Assembly: GCF_000621665.1 (NCBI RefSeq)
Contig: NZ_JHXQ01000015.1
Coordinates: 55,466 to 119,465 of the forward strand
Direction of reading: 5' to 3'
DNA from: Allorhizobium undicola ORS 992 = ATCC 700741
GTDB taxonomy: Bacteria; Pseudomonadota; Alphaproteobacteria; Rhizobiales; Rhizobiaceae
DNA: 64,000 bases
This document shows positions 41,605 through 51,600 of this stretch, in pieces. Every line of letters begins with the position of its first letter. Positions within the stretch are counted from its first letter, which is position 1. A program made the translations under genes and the position numbers. The notes beneath the pieces were generated by a model that saw nothing but the letters and a program-made list of their open reading frames with translations, did no database searches and was not told the DNA's origin.

Positions 41605-42387
41605 TTATGCCTGATCCTGCCGCATGGCTATTCCCCGTTCGGCCATGTAGGCCTTGGCCTCGCCGATGGAATAGGTGCCGAAGTGGAAGATGGAAGCAGC
41701 CAGAACAGCCGTCGCATGGCCTTCCTTCACGCCATCCACCAGATGATCCAGCGTGCCAACGCCACCGGACGCAATCACCGGCACCCGCACGGCATCGGCA
41801 ATGGTTCGGGTGAGTGTGAGGTCATAACCGCTCTTGGTTCCATCGCGGTCCATGGATGTCACCAGCAATTCGCCCGCGCCGCGCTCCACCATGCGAATGG
41901 CAAACTCCACGGCGTTAATGCCGGTTGGCTGGCGGCCTCCATGGGTAAAGATTTCCCAGCGATCCGTCTCCCCCGCAGCCGACACCTTCTTGGCGTCGAT
42001 GGAAACGACGATGCATTGATTGCCGAACTTGTCGGCGGCCTCCGCCACGAAATCCGGATTTTTCACGGCAGCCGAATTGATGGAAACCTTGTCCGCCCCG
42101 CAAAGCAGCAGCTTGCGGATGTCGGCCACGGCGCGAACCCCGCCGCCGACCGTGACCGGCATGAAACAGTGATCCGCCGTGCGCGCCACCACGTCGAAAA
42201 TCGTGTCGCGATTGTCGGAAGAGGCGGTGATGTCGAGAAAGCAAAGCTCGTCGGCGCCTGCCGCATCATAGGCCTTCGCCGCCTCCACCGGATCACCGGC
42301 ATCGATGAGATCGACGAAATTGACGCCCTTGACGACGCGGCCATCCTTCACGTCGAGACAGGGAATAATGCGTGCCTTGAGTGTCAT
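41605..42387 (-). CDS. hisF: Imidazole glycerol phosphate synthase, cyclase subunit
   Basis: The 260-residue TIM barrel closes the imidazole ring using ammonia from HisH. The catalytic Asp is in [17 protein letters not shown], the partner Asp is in [14 protein letters not shown], and the phosphate loop is [11 protein letters not shown]. It overlaps hisA by 4 bp. Confidence 0.98.
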   Translation of the reverse strand: MTLKARIIPCLDVKDGRVVKGVNFVDLIDAGDPVEAAKAYDAAGADELCFLDITASSDNRDTIFDVVARTADHCFMPVTVGGGVRAVADIRKLLLCGADKVSINSAAVKNPDFVAEAADKFGNQCIVVSIDAKKVSAAGETDRWEIFTHGGRQPTGINAVEFAIRMVERGAGELLVTSMDRDGTKSGYDLTLTRTIADAVRVPVIASGGVGTLDHLVDGVKEGHATAVLAASIFHFGTYSIGEAKAYMAERGIAMRQDQA

Positions 42388-43118
42388 TTCGCAGCTTCCT
42401 TGATGATGGCCAGCGCCTCTTTCGGATCGATCCGGCCATCATAAAGCGCACGGCCGGAAATCGCACCTTCCAGTTTGCGGGCGTCCGGCATGACCATGCG
42501 ACGAATATCGTCAAGCGAGGCAAGGCCGCCGGAGGCGATCACCGGAATGGAAACGGCTTCGGCCAGCTCCAGTGTCGCATCCCAGTTGATGCCGGTCAGG
42601 ATGCCATCGCGGTCGATATCGGTATAGATGATGGCGGCAACACCGGCGCCTTCGAATTTCTTCGCAAGCTCGATCACGCCGAGCTCGGAGGCTTCCGCCC
42701 AGCCTTCCACGGCCACCTTGCCGCCCTTGGCGTCGATGCCGACCGCGACCTTGCCCGGAAACAGCTTGCAGGCCTCGATGACCAGAGCCGGATCACGCAC
42801 CGCCACGGTGCCGAGAATGACGCGGGAAAGTCCCCGCGCCAGCCAGCTTTCGATATGCGCCAGCGTGCGAATGCCGCCGCCAAGCTGCACGGGATTTTTC
42901 GTGGCTTTGAGAATGGCATCCACCGCCGCGCCATTGACGCTTTCACCGGCAAAGGCACCGTTCAGATCCACCACATGCAGCCATTCGAAGCCCTGATCCT
43001 CAAAGGCCTTGGCCTGCGCGGCAGGGTCGGGATTATAGACCGTGGCCTGGTCCATGTCGCCAAGCTTGAGGCGAACGCACTGGCCGTCTTTCAGATCGAT
43101 AGCGGGAAATAGGATCAT
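42384..43118 (-). CDS. hisA: ProFAR isomerase
   Basis: The 244-residue TIM barrel converts ProFAR to PRFAR. The N-terminal [14 protein letters not shown] carries the catalytic Asp, and [12 protein letters not shown] is the second active-site loop. It starts 12 bp after the AT-richer insert gene. Confidence 0.98.
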   Translation of the reverse strand: MILFPAIDLKDGQCVRLKLGDMDQATVYNPDPAAQAKAFEDQGFEWLHVVDLNGAFAGESVNGAAVDAILKATKNPVQLGGGIRTLAHIESWLARGLSRVILGTVAVRDPALVIEACKLFPGKVAVGIDAKGGKVAVEGWAEASELGVIELAKKFEGAGVAAIIYTDIDRDGILTGINWDATLELAEAVSIPVIASGGLASLDDIRRMVMPDARKLEGAISGRALYDGRIDPKEALAIIKEAAK

Positions 43119-43130
43119 GTCATAACTGCT

Positions 43131-43688
43131 TTATTGGTTTGAGCTTACGGTATCGCGGATGGATTTAATTGCATCCAGAATGTCCGAACCGAAAAAAGCA
43201 ACGGTCAGAGCAATGGCGGTGATGAAGAGCGTCCATATCGCTGTAGAAACAATACCGACCCAGACCTGTGACCAGAATGTAGACTGATTTTTGATGGCAG
43301 TTTCTATATCTCTAGCTTGTCTGAGCGCCTCGGAGTTTAGAGCATCAATCCTGATTTGAGGGTCTATCGCCTGAACATATGTGTCAGCGTAGCCACTCAA
43401 GATGTCAGATGCTCGATTACGAAGTGTGTTTTTCAAATCTTCAGTAAGGTAGCTGCTGGTCACGGCGTAAACCTCTTGCGTCGAAGGCTTGCGACCCGCG
43501 TTCAGGGTTTTATATTGAACGATCCAATCCCGTTTTTGCCGTTTGTAGAGACCATAGGCCAGGATGCCGACCAGATCCAATTCACCAGAACCAAAATCCT
43601 CAATATAGTACTCGAGAACTTTGTTGTAGCCAGCCTCCCTGGCACTCTCAGAATTTAAATCTTCTGAAAGATCATGCGAAGAATTCAT
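43131..43688 (-). CDS. Unrecognised protein with C-terminal membrane helix, inserted in his operon
   Basis: The 185-residue protein has a soluble N-terminal region with DLVGILAYGLYKRQKRDWI (about 38-56) and GRKPSTQEVYAVTSSYL, then a helical stretch, and a single membrane segment near 145-167 (VGIVSTAIWTLFITAIALTV). I do not recognise a named family; the Y-x-LYK-x-xK-x-W pattern recalls a widespread uncharacterised group. AAGGAAAAGG precedes the ATG. It overlaps the upstream small gene by 4 bp. GC is visibly lower than the his genes, which suggests acquisition. Confidence 0.75.
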   Translation of the reverse strand: MNSSHDLSEDLNSESAREAGYNKVLEYYIEDFGSGELDLVGILAYGLYKRQKRDWIVQYKTLNAGRKPSTQEVYAVTSSYLTEDLKNTLRNRASDILSGYADTYVQAIDPQIRIDALNSEALRQARDIETAIKNQSTFWSQVWVGIVSTAIWTLFITAIALTVAFFGSDILDAIKSIRDTVSSNQ

Positions 43689-43861
43689 GCCTTTTCCTTA
43701 TAAATTCTAGAGGCATTGGAAAGGGCTCGTTTGTGAACTTGCTCGTCAACATGACGTATGATCTGGCCGTTAGGCAGAACAACATTTGAAAATGTTGCTT
43801 TGCCGGGCTTCGTCGGTTTTATCGTATAAGATATACTGCTATTTGTTCCCTTTTTTTCCAT
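43685..43861 (-). CDS. Small unrecognised protein coupled to the membrane protein gene
   Basis: The 58-residue protein begins MEKKGTNSSISYTI with ACGGAG seven bases upstream; a TTG at 43879 would add six residues. It is polar and basic, with no membrane segment or known motif. ATGA overlap with the 185-residue gene suggests co-translation as a two-gene unit. Length and position would suit a small partner or antitoxin, but there is no direct evidence. Confidence 0.65.
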   Translation of the reverse strand: MEKKGTNSSISYTIKPTKPGKATFSNVVLPNGQIIRHVDEQVHKRALSNASRIYKEKA

Positions 43862-43928
43862 CTCGTTCTCCGTGCGCAAGCCTGCCTTGTATCAATATAT
43901 AATCTGACAAGTATTGCTTCAAAGTGGA

Positions 43929-44579
43929 TTAGGGCGCCCAGCGCAGGAAATTTGCGATCAGCCGCAGGCCAAGTGCCTGGCTTTTCTCCGGATGGAATTG
44001 CGCGCCTGCCATGTTGTCGCGTCCGACAAAGGCGGTCATCGCGCCGCCGTAATCGGTGGTGGCGATCACCTCTTCCGGCTTCTCCGCAGCCAGATGGTAG
44101 GAATGCACGAAATAGGCGTGCAGCCCGTCGGGGCCGGTGGGGATGTTATCGAACAGCGGGTGGGGGTGGTGCAGCGTCAGCGTGTTCCAGCCAATCTGCG
44201 GGATCTTGAGGGCCGGATCGGCAGGCGTCATTTCCCGGACGTCACCGGCAATCCAGCCAAGCCCTTCCGTCACGGTCTTTTCCAGCCCGCGCGCCGACAT
44301 GAGCTGCATTCCGACGCAGATGCCGAGGAAAGGACGGCCCTTGCCGGTAACGGCTTCACTCAGCGCCTCATGCATTCCCGGCACGGCATCGAGGCCCGCC
44401 TTGCAATCGGCATAGGCGCCGACGCCCGGCAGCACGATGCGATCGGCGGAGGCGACACGTTCGGCCTTGTCTGTCAGGTCGATTTCGGCATCAAGGCCCA
44501 GTTCGCGGGCGGCGCGCTCGAAGGCTTTGGTGGCAGAGCGAAGATTGCCCGATCCATAATCGATGATTGCTACACGCAT
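43929..44579 (-). CDS. hisH: Imidazole glycerol phosphate synthase, glutamine amidotransferase subunit
   Basis: The 216-residue class I amidotransferase supplies ammonia to HisF. The nucleophile Cys is in [11 protein letters not shown], and the His-Glu pair is in GAQFHPEKS. The start at [12 protein letters not shown] matches the family; a TTG six codons upstream is unlikely. In this genome it is split from hisA-hisF by two inserted genes. Confidence 0.97.
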   Translation of the reverse strand: MRVAIIDYGSGNLRSATKAFERAARELGLDAEIDLTDKAERVASADRIVLPGVGAYADCKAGLDAVPGMHEALSEAVTGKGRPFLGICVGMQLMSARGLEKTVTEGLGWIAGDVREMTPADPALKIPQIGWNTLTLHHPHPLFDNIPTGPDGLHAYFVHSYHLAAEKPEEVIATTDYGGAMTAFVGRDNMAGAQFHPEKSQALGLRLIANFLRWAP

Positions 44580-44593
44580 GGTCGTTTCAATTC

Positions 44594-45190
44594 TCAAAGA
44601 GTGCCCTTGGTAGAAGGGATGCGGCCCGCCTGACGCGGGTCGATTTCCAGCGCCGTGCGCAGCACCCGCGCCACCGCCTTGAAGCAGGTTTCGGCGATAT
44701 GGTGGTTGTTGGCGCCGTAGTGGTTGAGAATATGCAGCGTGATCCCGGCATTCTGCGCCAGCGCCTGGAAGAATTCCCGCACCAGTTCGGTATCGAAACT
44801 GCCGATTTTCGGCGCCGAGAAACTGACGTTCCAGACGAGGAAGGGACGGCCCGAAACATCGATGGCCGCCTTGGTCATGGTTTCATCCATGGCGAGATCC
44901 AGCGAGGCATAGCGCATGATGCCGCGCCGCTCGCCAAGCGCCTTGGAAATGGCCTGGCCAATGGCAATGCCGGTATCTTCGACGGTGTGATGGTCGTCGA
45001 TATGCAGGTCGCCCTTCACATCGATCTCCATATCGATCAGCGAATGGCGGGAAAGCTGCTCCAGCATATGGTCGAAAAAGCCAACGCCCGTCGAGATTTT
45101 CGATGTGCCGGTGCCGTCGAGATTGACGGATACGGACACCGAGGTTTCGTTGGTCTTGCGGGCAACATTTGCTGTGCGGCCTTCAGCCAT
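44594..45190 (-). CDS. hisB: Imidazoleglycerol-phosphate dehydratase
   Basis: The 198-residue Mn enzyme has the duplicated metal motifs [11 protein letters not shown] and NNHHIAE and the [13 protein letters not shown] segment. It is monofunctional, with no phosphatase domain. It is first in the his operon and divergent from hslV with a 175-bp shared promoter region. Confidence 0.98.
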   Translation of the reverse strand: MAEGRTANVARKTNETSVSVSVNLDGTGTSKISTGVGFFDHMLEQLSRHSLIDMEIDVKGDLHIDDHHTVEDTGIAIGQAISKALGERRGIMRYASLDLAMDETMTKAAIDVSGRPFLVWNVSFSAPKIGSFDTELVREFFQALAQNAGITLHILNHYGANNHHIAETCFKAVARVLRTALEIDPRQAGRIPSTKGTL

Positions 45191-45365
45191 TGTCTACTCC
45201 TTGGAAACTCTGCTGCTCCTTATCAGGGGCTCCGTCAAATATCCAGCAATCCTTGCAAAACCCTCGGCGGTGTTGTCGCGTTTGCATTTCAGCCATGGCC
45301 GCTTACATAGAAAACAACACAAGGCCCAAAGCCGTTGCGCCGGGCCTCAAACGAATGGACGGATC

Positions 45366-45926
45366 ATGAGCGAACACAATCCCTATGGAACCATGCACGG
45401 CACGACCATCATCACGGTCCGCAAGGGCGGCAAAGTGGTGATCGCCGGTGACGGGCAGGTCAGCCTGGGCCAGACGGTAATGAAGGGCAATGCCCGCAAG
45501 GTGCGCCGCATCGGCAAGGGTCAGGTTATCGCCGGTTTTGCCGGTGCCACGGCGGATGCTTTCACGCTGCTGGAGCGGCTGGAGCGCAAGCTGGAGCAAT
45601 ATCCCGGCCAGTTGATGAGAGCGGCCGTGGAGCTTGCCAAGGACTGGCGCACCGACAAATATCTGCGCAACCTGGAAGCGATGATGCTGGTCGCGGACAA
45701 GTCCGTGACGCTTGCTATTACCGGCAATGGCGATGTGCTGGAGCCTGAACACGGCACCATCGCCATCGGTTCCGGCGGCAATTATGCGCTGGCGGCGGCA
45801 CTGGCGCTGATCGATACGGACCTTTCCGCGGAAGAAATTGCCCGCAAGGCCATGAAGATCGCCGGTGACATCTGCGTCTACACCAATCACAGCGTTCTTG
45901 TCGAAACCCTCGACGCCGACGCCTGA
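45366..45926 (+). CDS. hslV: ATP-dependent protease subunit HslV
   Basis: The 186-residue proteasome-like peptidase forms a double hexamer with HslU. The catalytic N-terminal Thr is in [12 protein letters not shown], so an 11-12 residue propeptide ([12 protein letters not shown]) must be removed; E. coli HslV lacks this extension. ATG 45366 is preferred over a long upstream frame that runs through the hisB promoter. hslU follows after 30 bp. Confidence 0.96.
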   Translation: MSEHNPYGTMHGTTIITVRKGGKVVIAGDGQVSLGQTVMKGNARKVRRIGKGQVIAGFAGATADAFTLLERLERKLEQYPGQLMRAAVELAKDWRTDKYLRNLEAMMLVADKSVTLAITGNGDVLEPEHGTIAIGSGGNYALAAALALIDTDLSAEEIARKAMKIAGDICVYTNHSVLVETLDADA

Positions 45927-45956
45927 TCCCATTCCATTTCCCAGGACATATTCCCC

Positions 45957-47264
45957 ATGACGACTTTTTCTCCCCGCGAAATCGTTTCGGAACTGGACCG
46001 CTACATTATCGGCCAGAACGACGCCAAGCGTGCCGTGGCGATCGCGCTTCGCAACCGCTGGCGCCGCCAGCAACTGGATGAGAGCCTGCGCGACGAGGTG
46101 ATGCCGAAGAACATTCTGATGATCGGCCCGACCGGCGTCGGCAAGACCGAAATTTCCCGCCGGCTCGCCAAGCTGGCGGGCGCACCCTTTATCAAGGTCG
46201 AAGCCACGAAATTCACCGAGGTCGGCTATGTCGGCCGTGACGTGGAGCAGATCATCCGCGACCTCGTGGAAGTGGGCATTGGCCTGGTGCGCGAAAAGAA
46301 GCGGCAGGAAGTGCAGGCCAAGGCCCATGCAGGCGCCGAGGAGCGGGTGCTGGATGCGCTGGTCGGCGCCACGGCCTCTCCCGCCACCCGTGACAGTTTC
46401 CGCAAGAAGCTGCGCGCCGGTGAAATGGACGACAAGGAAATCGAGATCGAAGTGGCCGATAGCGGCAATGGCATGTCCGGTTTTGAAATTCCGGGAATGC
46501 CGGGGGCCAATGTCGGCATTCTCAACCTCTCGGACATGTTCGGCAAGGCCATGGGCGGGCGCACCAAGAAGGTGCGTACCACGGTGAAGGCCTCCTATCA
46601 GGATCTGATCCGCGACGAATCCGACAAGCTGATCGACAATGAGGTCATCCAGCGCGAGGCGGTGCGGTCCGTGGAAAATGACGGCATCGTTTTCCTCGAC
46701 GAGATCGACAAGATTGCCGCGCGCGATGGCGGGCTGGGCGCTGGCGTTTCACGGGAAGGCGTGCAGCGCGATCTGCTGCCGCTGGTGGAGGGAACGACGG
46801 TCGCCACCAAATACGGGCCGGTGAAGACCGATCATATTCTGTTTATCGCATCCGGGGCCTTCCACGTTTCAAAGCCTTCCGATCTTCTGCCGGAGCTTCA
46901 GGGACGATTGCCAATTCGCGTTGAATTGAAGCCACTCTCCAAGGAAGATTTCCGCCGCATCCTGACGGAAACCGAAGCCAGCCTCATCCGTCAGTACAAG
47001 GCGCTGATGGCTACGGAAACGCTGGAGCTGGATTTCACGGAAGACGCCATCGATGCGCTGGCCGATGTTGCGGTCAAGCTTAATTCGTCGGTGGAAAATA
47101 TCGGCGCGCGGCGCCTGCAAACTGTGATGGAGCGCGTTCTGGACGATATTTCCTTTAATGCGCCGGACCGCGGTGGTTCGAAGGTCATGATTGATTCGGC
47201 CTATGTACATGAACATGTCGATGACATTGCCGCCGATGTCGATCTTTCGCGCTTCATTTTGTGA
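45957..47264 (+). CDS. hslU: ATP-dependent protease ATPase subunit HslU
   Basis: The 435-residue AAA+ unfoldase has Walker [10 protein letters not shown] (57-65) and Walker B IVFLDEID, and the [18 protein letters not shown] sensor region. The C-terminal SRFIL tail inserts into HslV. It is co-transcribed with hslV. Confidence 0.98.
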   Translation: MTTFSPREIVSELDRYIIGQNDAKRAVAIALRNRWRRQQLDESLRDEVMPKNILMIGPTGVGKTEISRRLAKLAGAPFIKVEATKFTEVGYVGRDVEQIIRDLVEVGIGLVREKKRQEVQAKAHAGAEERVLDALVGATASPATRDSFRKKLRAGEMDDKEIEIEVADSGNGMSGFEIPGMPGANVGILNLSDMFGKAMGGRTKKVRTTVKASYQDLIRDESDKLIDNEVIQREAVRSVENDGIVFLDEIDKIAARDGGLGAGVSREGVQRDLLPLVEGTTVATKYGPVKTDHILFIASGAFHVSKPSDLLPELQGRLPIRVELKPLSKEDFRRILTETEASLIRQYKALMATETLELDFTEDAIDALADVAVKLNSSVENIGARRLQTVMERVLDDISFNAPDRGGSKVMIDSAYVHEHVDDIAADVDLSRFIL

Positions 47265-47480
47265 GGTTTGATGGATGTAAGGGCTTTAACGCTCCTATTG
47301 GCACGCATTCTGGAGCGGCAGGGCGACTGTCGGCTTCCTGAAAATGCATGAAGGCAGGATTTTCTGCCTTAACTCGGCCATGAAGGACGGCAGGAGTCGA
47401 CGCAGCGCGCTTTCTTGGTTAAGACGGCGCTACCATGCAGGGCTCCTGCCCTTCGCGTTTGGCACCTTCAGGGATTGGGT

Positions 47481-48425
47481 ATGCTGCGTCGCTTCATTCT
47501 GGCCGTTTTCGTTTCCATCGCTTGCGCGGGATCGGCATTTGCCGATGTGCGGGTGGTGCCTCCGGGGAACCGGAACAGCGACCAGCCGCCCATTCCGGGG
47601 GCATCGAAACAACGCACCCGTGAAACCAAGAGCAGTTTTGATGCCAAATACGAAAAGATCCGCGACCTTCTTTCGCGCGACAAGCAACTGATCGCCAAGA
47701 TCAAGAAAACCTCCGGTCAATATGGCATAGATCCTATTCATATGGTTGGAGCGCTGGTGGGTGAACACACCTATAATGTCGATGCCTATGATACATTGCA
47801 GACCTATTACGTGAAGGCTGCCTCATACGCCGGAAATTCCTTTCGCTTTGCTTATGACGGCGAGGACATCGACAGCTTTGTAGACAGGCCGCAATTTGCC
47901 GAATGCGCGAAATTCAGCGACAGCTACCGCCTGTGGACCTGCCGTGAAAATGTGTGGGACGATGATTTTCGCGGCAAGAAGGTGGATGGCAGGAAATTTC
48001 CCGATAATCGCTTCAGCGCGGTGTTTTTCCAGCCATTTTATGCGGGCCAGACCTTTGGCCTTGGCCAGATCAATCCACTGACCGCCATGATGCTGACCGA
48101 CATGGTCCATGAAAAGTCCGGTTATCCGAAGCTGGATGAAAAGGATGCAGGCAATGTCTACCGGGCCATCATGGATCCCGACATCTCGCTGGCCTATATG
48201 GCCGCCATCATTCGCCGCTCCATCGACGACTATCGGGAAATCGCCAATGTGGACATTTCCGACAATCCCGGCCTGACGGCAACATTGTTCAACGTTGGTG
48301 ATTCCACCGCGCGTGCCCGCGCCCTGGCCCGCCGCAATACCGGCGGTGGATTTTCATGGCCGGAAGAAAATTATTACGGGTGGCTGGTCAACGACAAGTT
48401 GCCCGAGCTTGAGAAGCTGTTGTAA
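47481..48425 (+). CDS. DUF1402 secreted protein, lysozyme-fold candidate
   Basis: The 314-residue protein has a signal peptide (MLRRFILAVFVSIACAGSAFA, cut about after residue 21). The mature part has MVGALVGEHTYNVD and FGLGQINPLTAMMLTD, spaced like the catalytic-Glu and GLxQI-P motifs of Slt-type transglycosylases. I recognise it as DUF1402, found in Rhizobiales. Peptidoglycan cleavage is inference. The start has AGGGA upstream. Confidence 0.82.
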   Translation: MLRRFILAVFVSIACAGSAFADVRVVPPGNRNSDQPPIPGASKQRTRETKSSFDAKYEKIRDLLSRDKQLIAKIKKTSGQYGIDPIHMVGALVGEHTYNVDAYDTLQTYYVKAASYAGNSFRFAYDGEDIDSFVDRPQFAECAKFSDSYRLWTCRENVWDDDFRGKKVDGRKFPDNRFSAVFFQPFYAGQTFGLGQINPLTAMMLTDMVHEKSGYPKLDEKDAGNVYRAIMDPDISLAYMAAIIRRSIDDYREIANVDISDNPGLTATLFNVGDSTARARALARRNTGGGFSWPEENYYGWLVNDKLPELEKLL

Positions 48426-48673
48426 CGGATAGCGAACTCTGGGGAGCTGCTCCTCTGGTGTTGGTAAAATGCATGTTGAGGTCTTGTCGCGTTACCGTCA
48501 AAGCGGTTGCACTTTATTCTCTATTTTATATGTGATGAAGTGGATGGCTAGGATCAGGTATAGTGTAGTCCACCTGTCAACGGCATGGTGACTATAGGAT
48601 GCGGGCCGCTGGTAAAACGAAGGATGGTCGGGTGCCATCCGCGCCCTAACGCAATTTATGGAGTTGATTTCCA

Positions 48674-51600
48674 TTGACGGAATATAGCCGCATCCTTCGC
48701 AGAAGTTTGACCTTGTTAAAGCAATTGCGTGCTGCTGAGGCCATCCGGGCTAGCGAATTCTTTGATGAAGCCTGGTATCTGGAAACCTATCCGGATGTGA
48801 AGCGTGCGCGACAAAAGGCGGCTCTGCATTACTTGCGCTTCGGAGCGGGAGAGGGGCGCGATCCGAGCGCGAAATTCAGTTCCAAAGGCTACCTTGTCGC
48901 AAATCCGGATGTTGCCCGCGCCGGGGTAAATCCGCTGCTTCACTACATCAAGTGGGGAAGGTCCGAGGGGCGATCCTGGGCGTTGGAAAGTGATTCACTG
49001 GACTTTTCGGGCTATCGCCTGCGGCTGGATTCCCTGACGAATACGAGGATTCGCGGCTGGTGCGTCAACGCTAGCGATAGATCTACACCCGTCAAGCTTG
49101 AGCTTTTCATCAACGGTATTTCCTTTGGCTCTTATGTGGCCGATAGCTTCAGACCGGATTTGCGCAACAAGGGCATGTCCACGGGCTTCAGCGGCCTTGA
49201 AATGGATAACCCCATCCGCTTCATGCGGCCAGGGCAGTACCATATTCATTTCCGGTTGCCGGACGGCTCGGTGTCCAAGCGGTTTTCCGTTCAGAACGAC
49301 GCCCCCCTTTCATCCCGGCATATTCATCCAGACGATCTTGTGAGAAACGGGGTTACGATCGTTGTTCCGATCTATAATGCACCGCGCGATCTGGAGGTTT
49401 GTATCGAGCGTCTTTTGGCATGGACGCCGGAACATGCCGAAATCCTGCTGATCAACGATAAATCGACCGATCCCGAGATCGAGACGATCCTTGCGCGCCA
49501 TGCGGATAATTCTCGCCTGCGCATCCTGCACAACGAGACCAATCTGGGCTTTACGCGTACCGCCAATCGCGGCATCACGGAAGCTGGCCGCAATGACGTT
49601 CTGCTGCTGAATTCTGATGCGCGCGTGACGCCGGGCTGGCTGGAGGGCATGTTGATGGCGGCGGCCTCCTCGCCGCGCGTTGCAACGGTAACAGCCATGT
49701 CGGACCGTGCCGGCGCGTTTTCCGCGCCGAAGATCGGCAATGATAACGAATTGCCTCCGGGCATCGATGAAATCACCTTCTCCCGTTCTTTCCGCCGCGC
49801 CAGCGCGGGTGTCTATCCGGAGGTCCCGACCGGCAACGGCTTTTGCATGTTGATCCGCCGCACCTGCCTGGATGAGGTCGGAATGCTGGATGACAGCGCT
49901 TTCCCGCGGGGCTATGGCGAGGAAAACGATTTCTGCATGAGAGCCCTTCATGCCGGCTGGAAACACGTGATCGACGACCGGACCTATGTTTTCCATGATC
50001 GGTCCAAGAGCTTCGGAGACACCAAGACGCAGCTGCTTGCGGAAAGCTCGTCGGTTATCCGGGCGCGTTATCCCGAATATAGACCGGCCATCGCCGTCTT
50101 CGAAAAGGGCGAAAAGGTTCGCATTGCCCGCTATAATGGGCAGCTTGCCTATAACAGCGCGGCAACCGGCGCCACGACCCTGCCCCGCATTCTGTTCGTC
50201 ATTTCAACTGTCACGGGCGGAACACCGCAAACAAACAAGGATCTGGCACAGGGACTGAATGGCTCCATCGATGCCTGGCTTCTGCGCTGCGACCGCCAGA
50301 CGATCGAGCTGAGCCATCTTGTGGATGGGGAATTCAAGCTCCTGAGGTCTCATCGTCTGGAAACGGCTATTGATCCTGTTTCGCACTATTCTGCGGAATA
50401 TGATGCCGTCGTCTTTGGCTGGCTGTTTGAATATGACATTGATATCGTTCATATCCGCCATCTTGCCTGGCACAGCCTCTCGCTGCCGTCGCTGGCTGGC
50501 AGGCTGGGCCGAAAGACGGTTACGTCCTTCCATGATTATTACACGCTCACGCCGACGATCAAGCTGATCGACGACGCGGATGTTTTCCTGGGGAATTACT
50601 TCACGCCGGAAATGAACCAGACGCGCGAAGGATTGTGGCCGGGAGACACCATTCCCCTGCCCACGGGCACGTGGCTGGAAACCTGGCGGCGCAAGTTCGA
50701 TCGCGCCGTCAGCGTTTCGGATGCTTTCGTCACCACCTCCGAACATGCCCGGGAATTGATCTGCCAGGCCTTGCCAAATGTGGATCGCGACCGGTTCTTT
50801 GTCATCCCGCATGGCCGCGATTTCGATAAATTCCATTCGCTGCGCCAGCAGCCGGATGAGTCCAAGCCCATCAAGATTTTGGTGCCGGGGAATATCAACA
50901 ACGGCAAGGGTTTGCAGATTATTTATAATCTGGTGGACTTCGATACCGAGGGCAGGATTGAATTTCATATTCTGGGTGGTGTTCCAAATATTTCCCGGCG
51001 TCCCCATCCGCGTATTGTCATGCACGGACGTTATTCCCGAGAATCCTTCGCATCCAAGGTAAAGGCGATTGCACCGCATCTAGGGGCGGTCTTTTCCATC
51101 TGGGACGAAACTTACTGCCATACGCTCACCGAACTCTGGCACGCCGGCATTCCCACGATCGTCTTTGATTTTCCGACCTTGGCTGGCCGCGTGCGCGCTT
51201 GTGGCGGCGGCTGGGTCATGGATCATTCGAACATAGAAGCCTTGTACAATTCCATTTTAAGTGTGTCTTACGATGAGGAAGAGCAAGCGCGGGCGGACGA
51301 TGCTGTTATGCTTTGGCAAAAAGAGGAAGGTGCTGCCAACACGACAAGGATGATGGCCTCTCGTTATTACGAAATTTACTCTGCTTTATTGGCCCGAAAG
51401 CCGGTTTCGCAAGAAATGCAGCGAAAGCCGCGTATTGCCGTGGTTTGCCCGGCCCATCCCAAGCTGGAAACGGCTTATGCTTCAACCTACATCCGTGTCT
51501 GGGAAAGGACGATAAACAGCGCTGATCGGGGCGTTGTTTACGTGCGAATGTTGCCGAACACCCTCTTGGCATCGGCGCGCTCGAGAACTATCGATGCGGC

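Noticed and set aside
48506..48535. TTGCAC and TATATG as a glycosyltransferase promoter
   Set aside because: Spacing and -10 match are too loose to claim.
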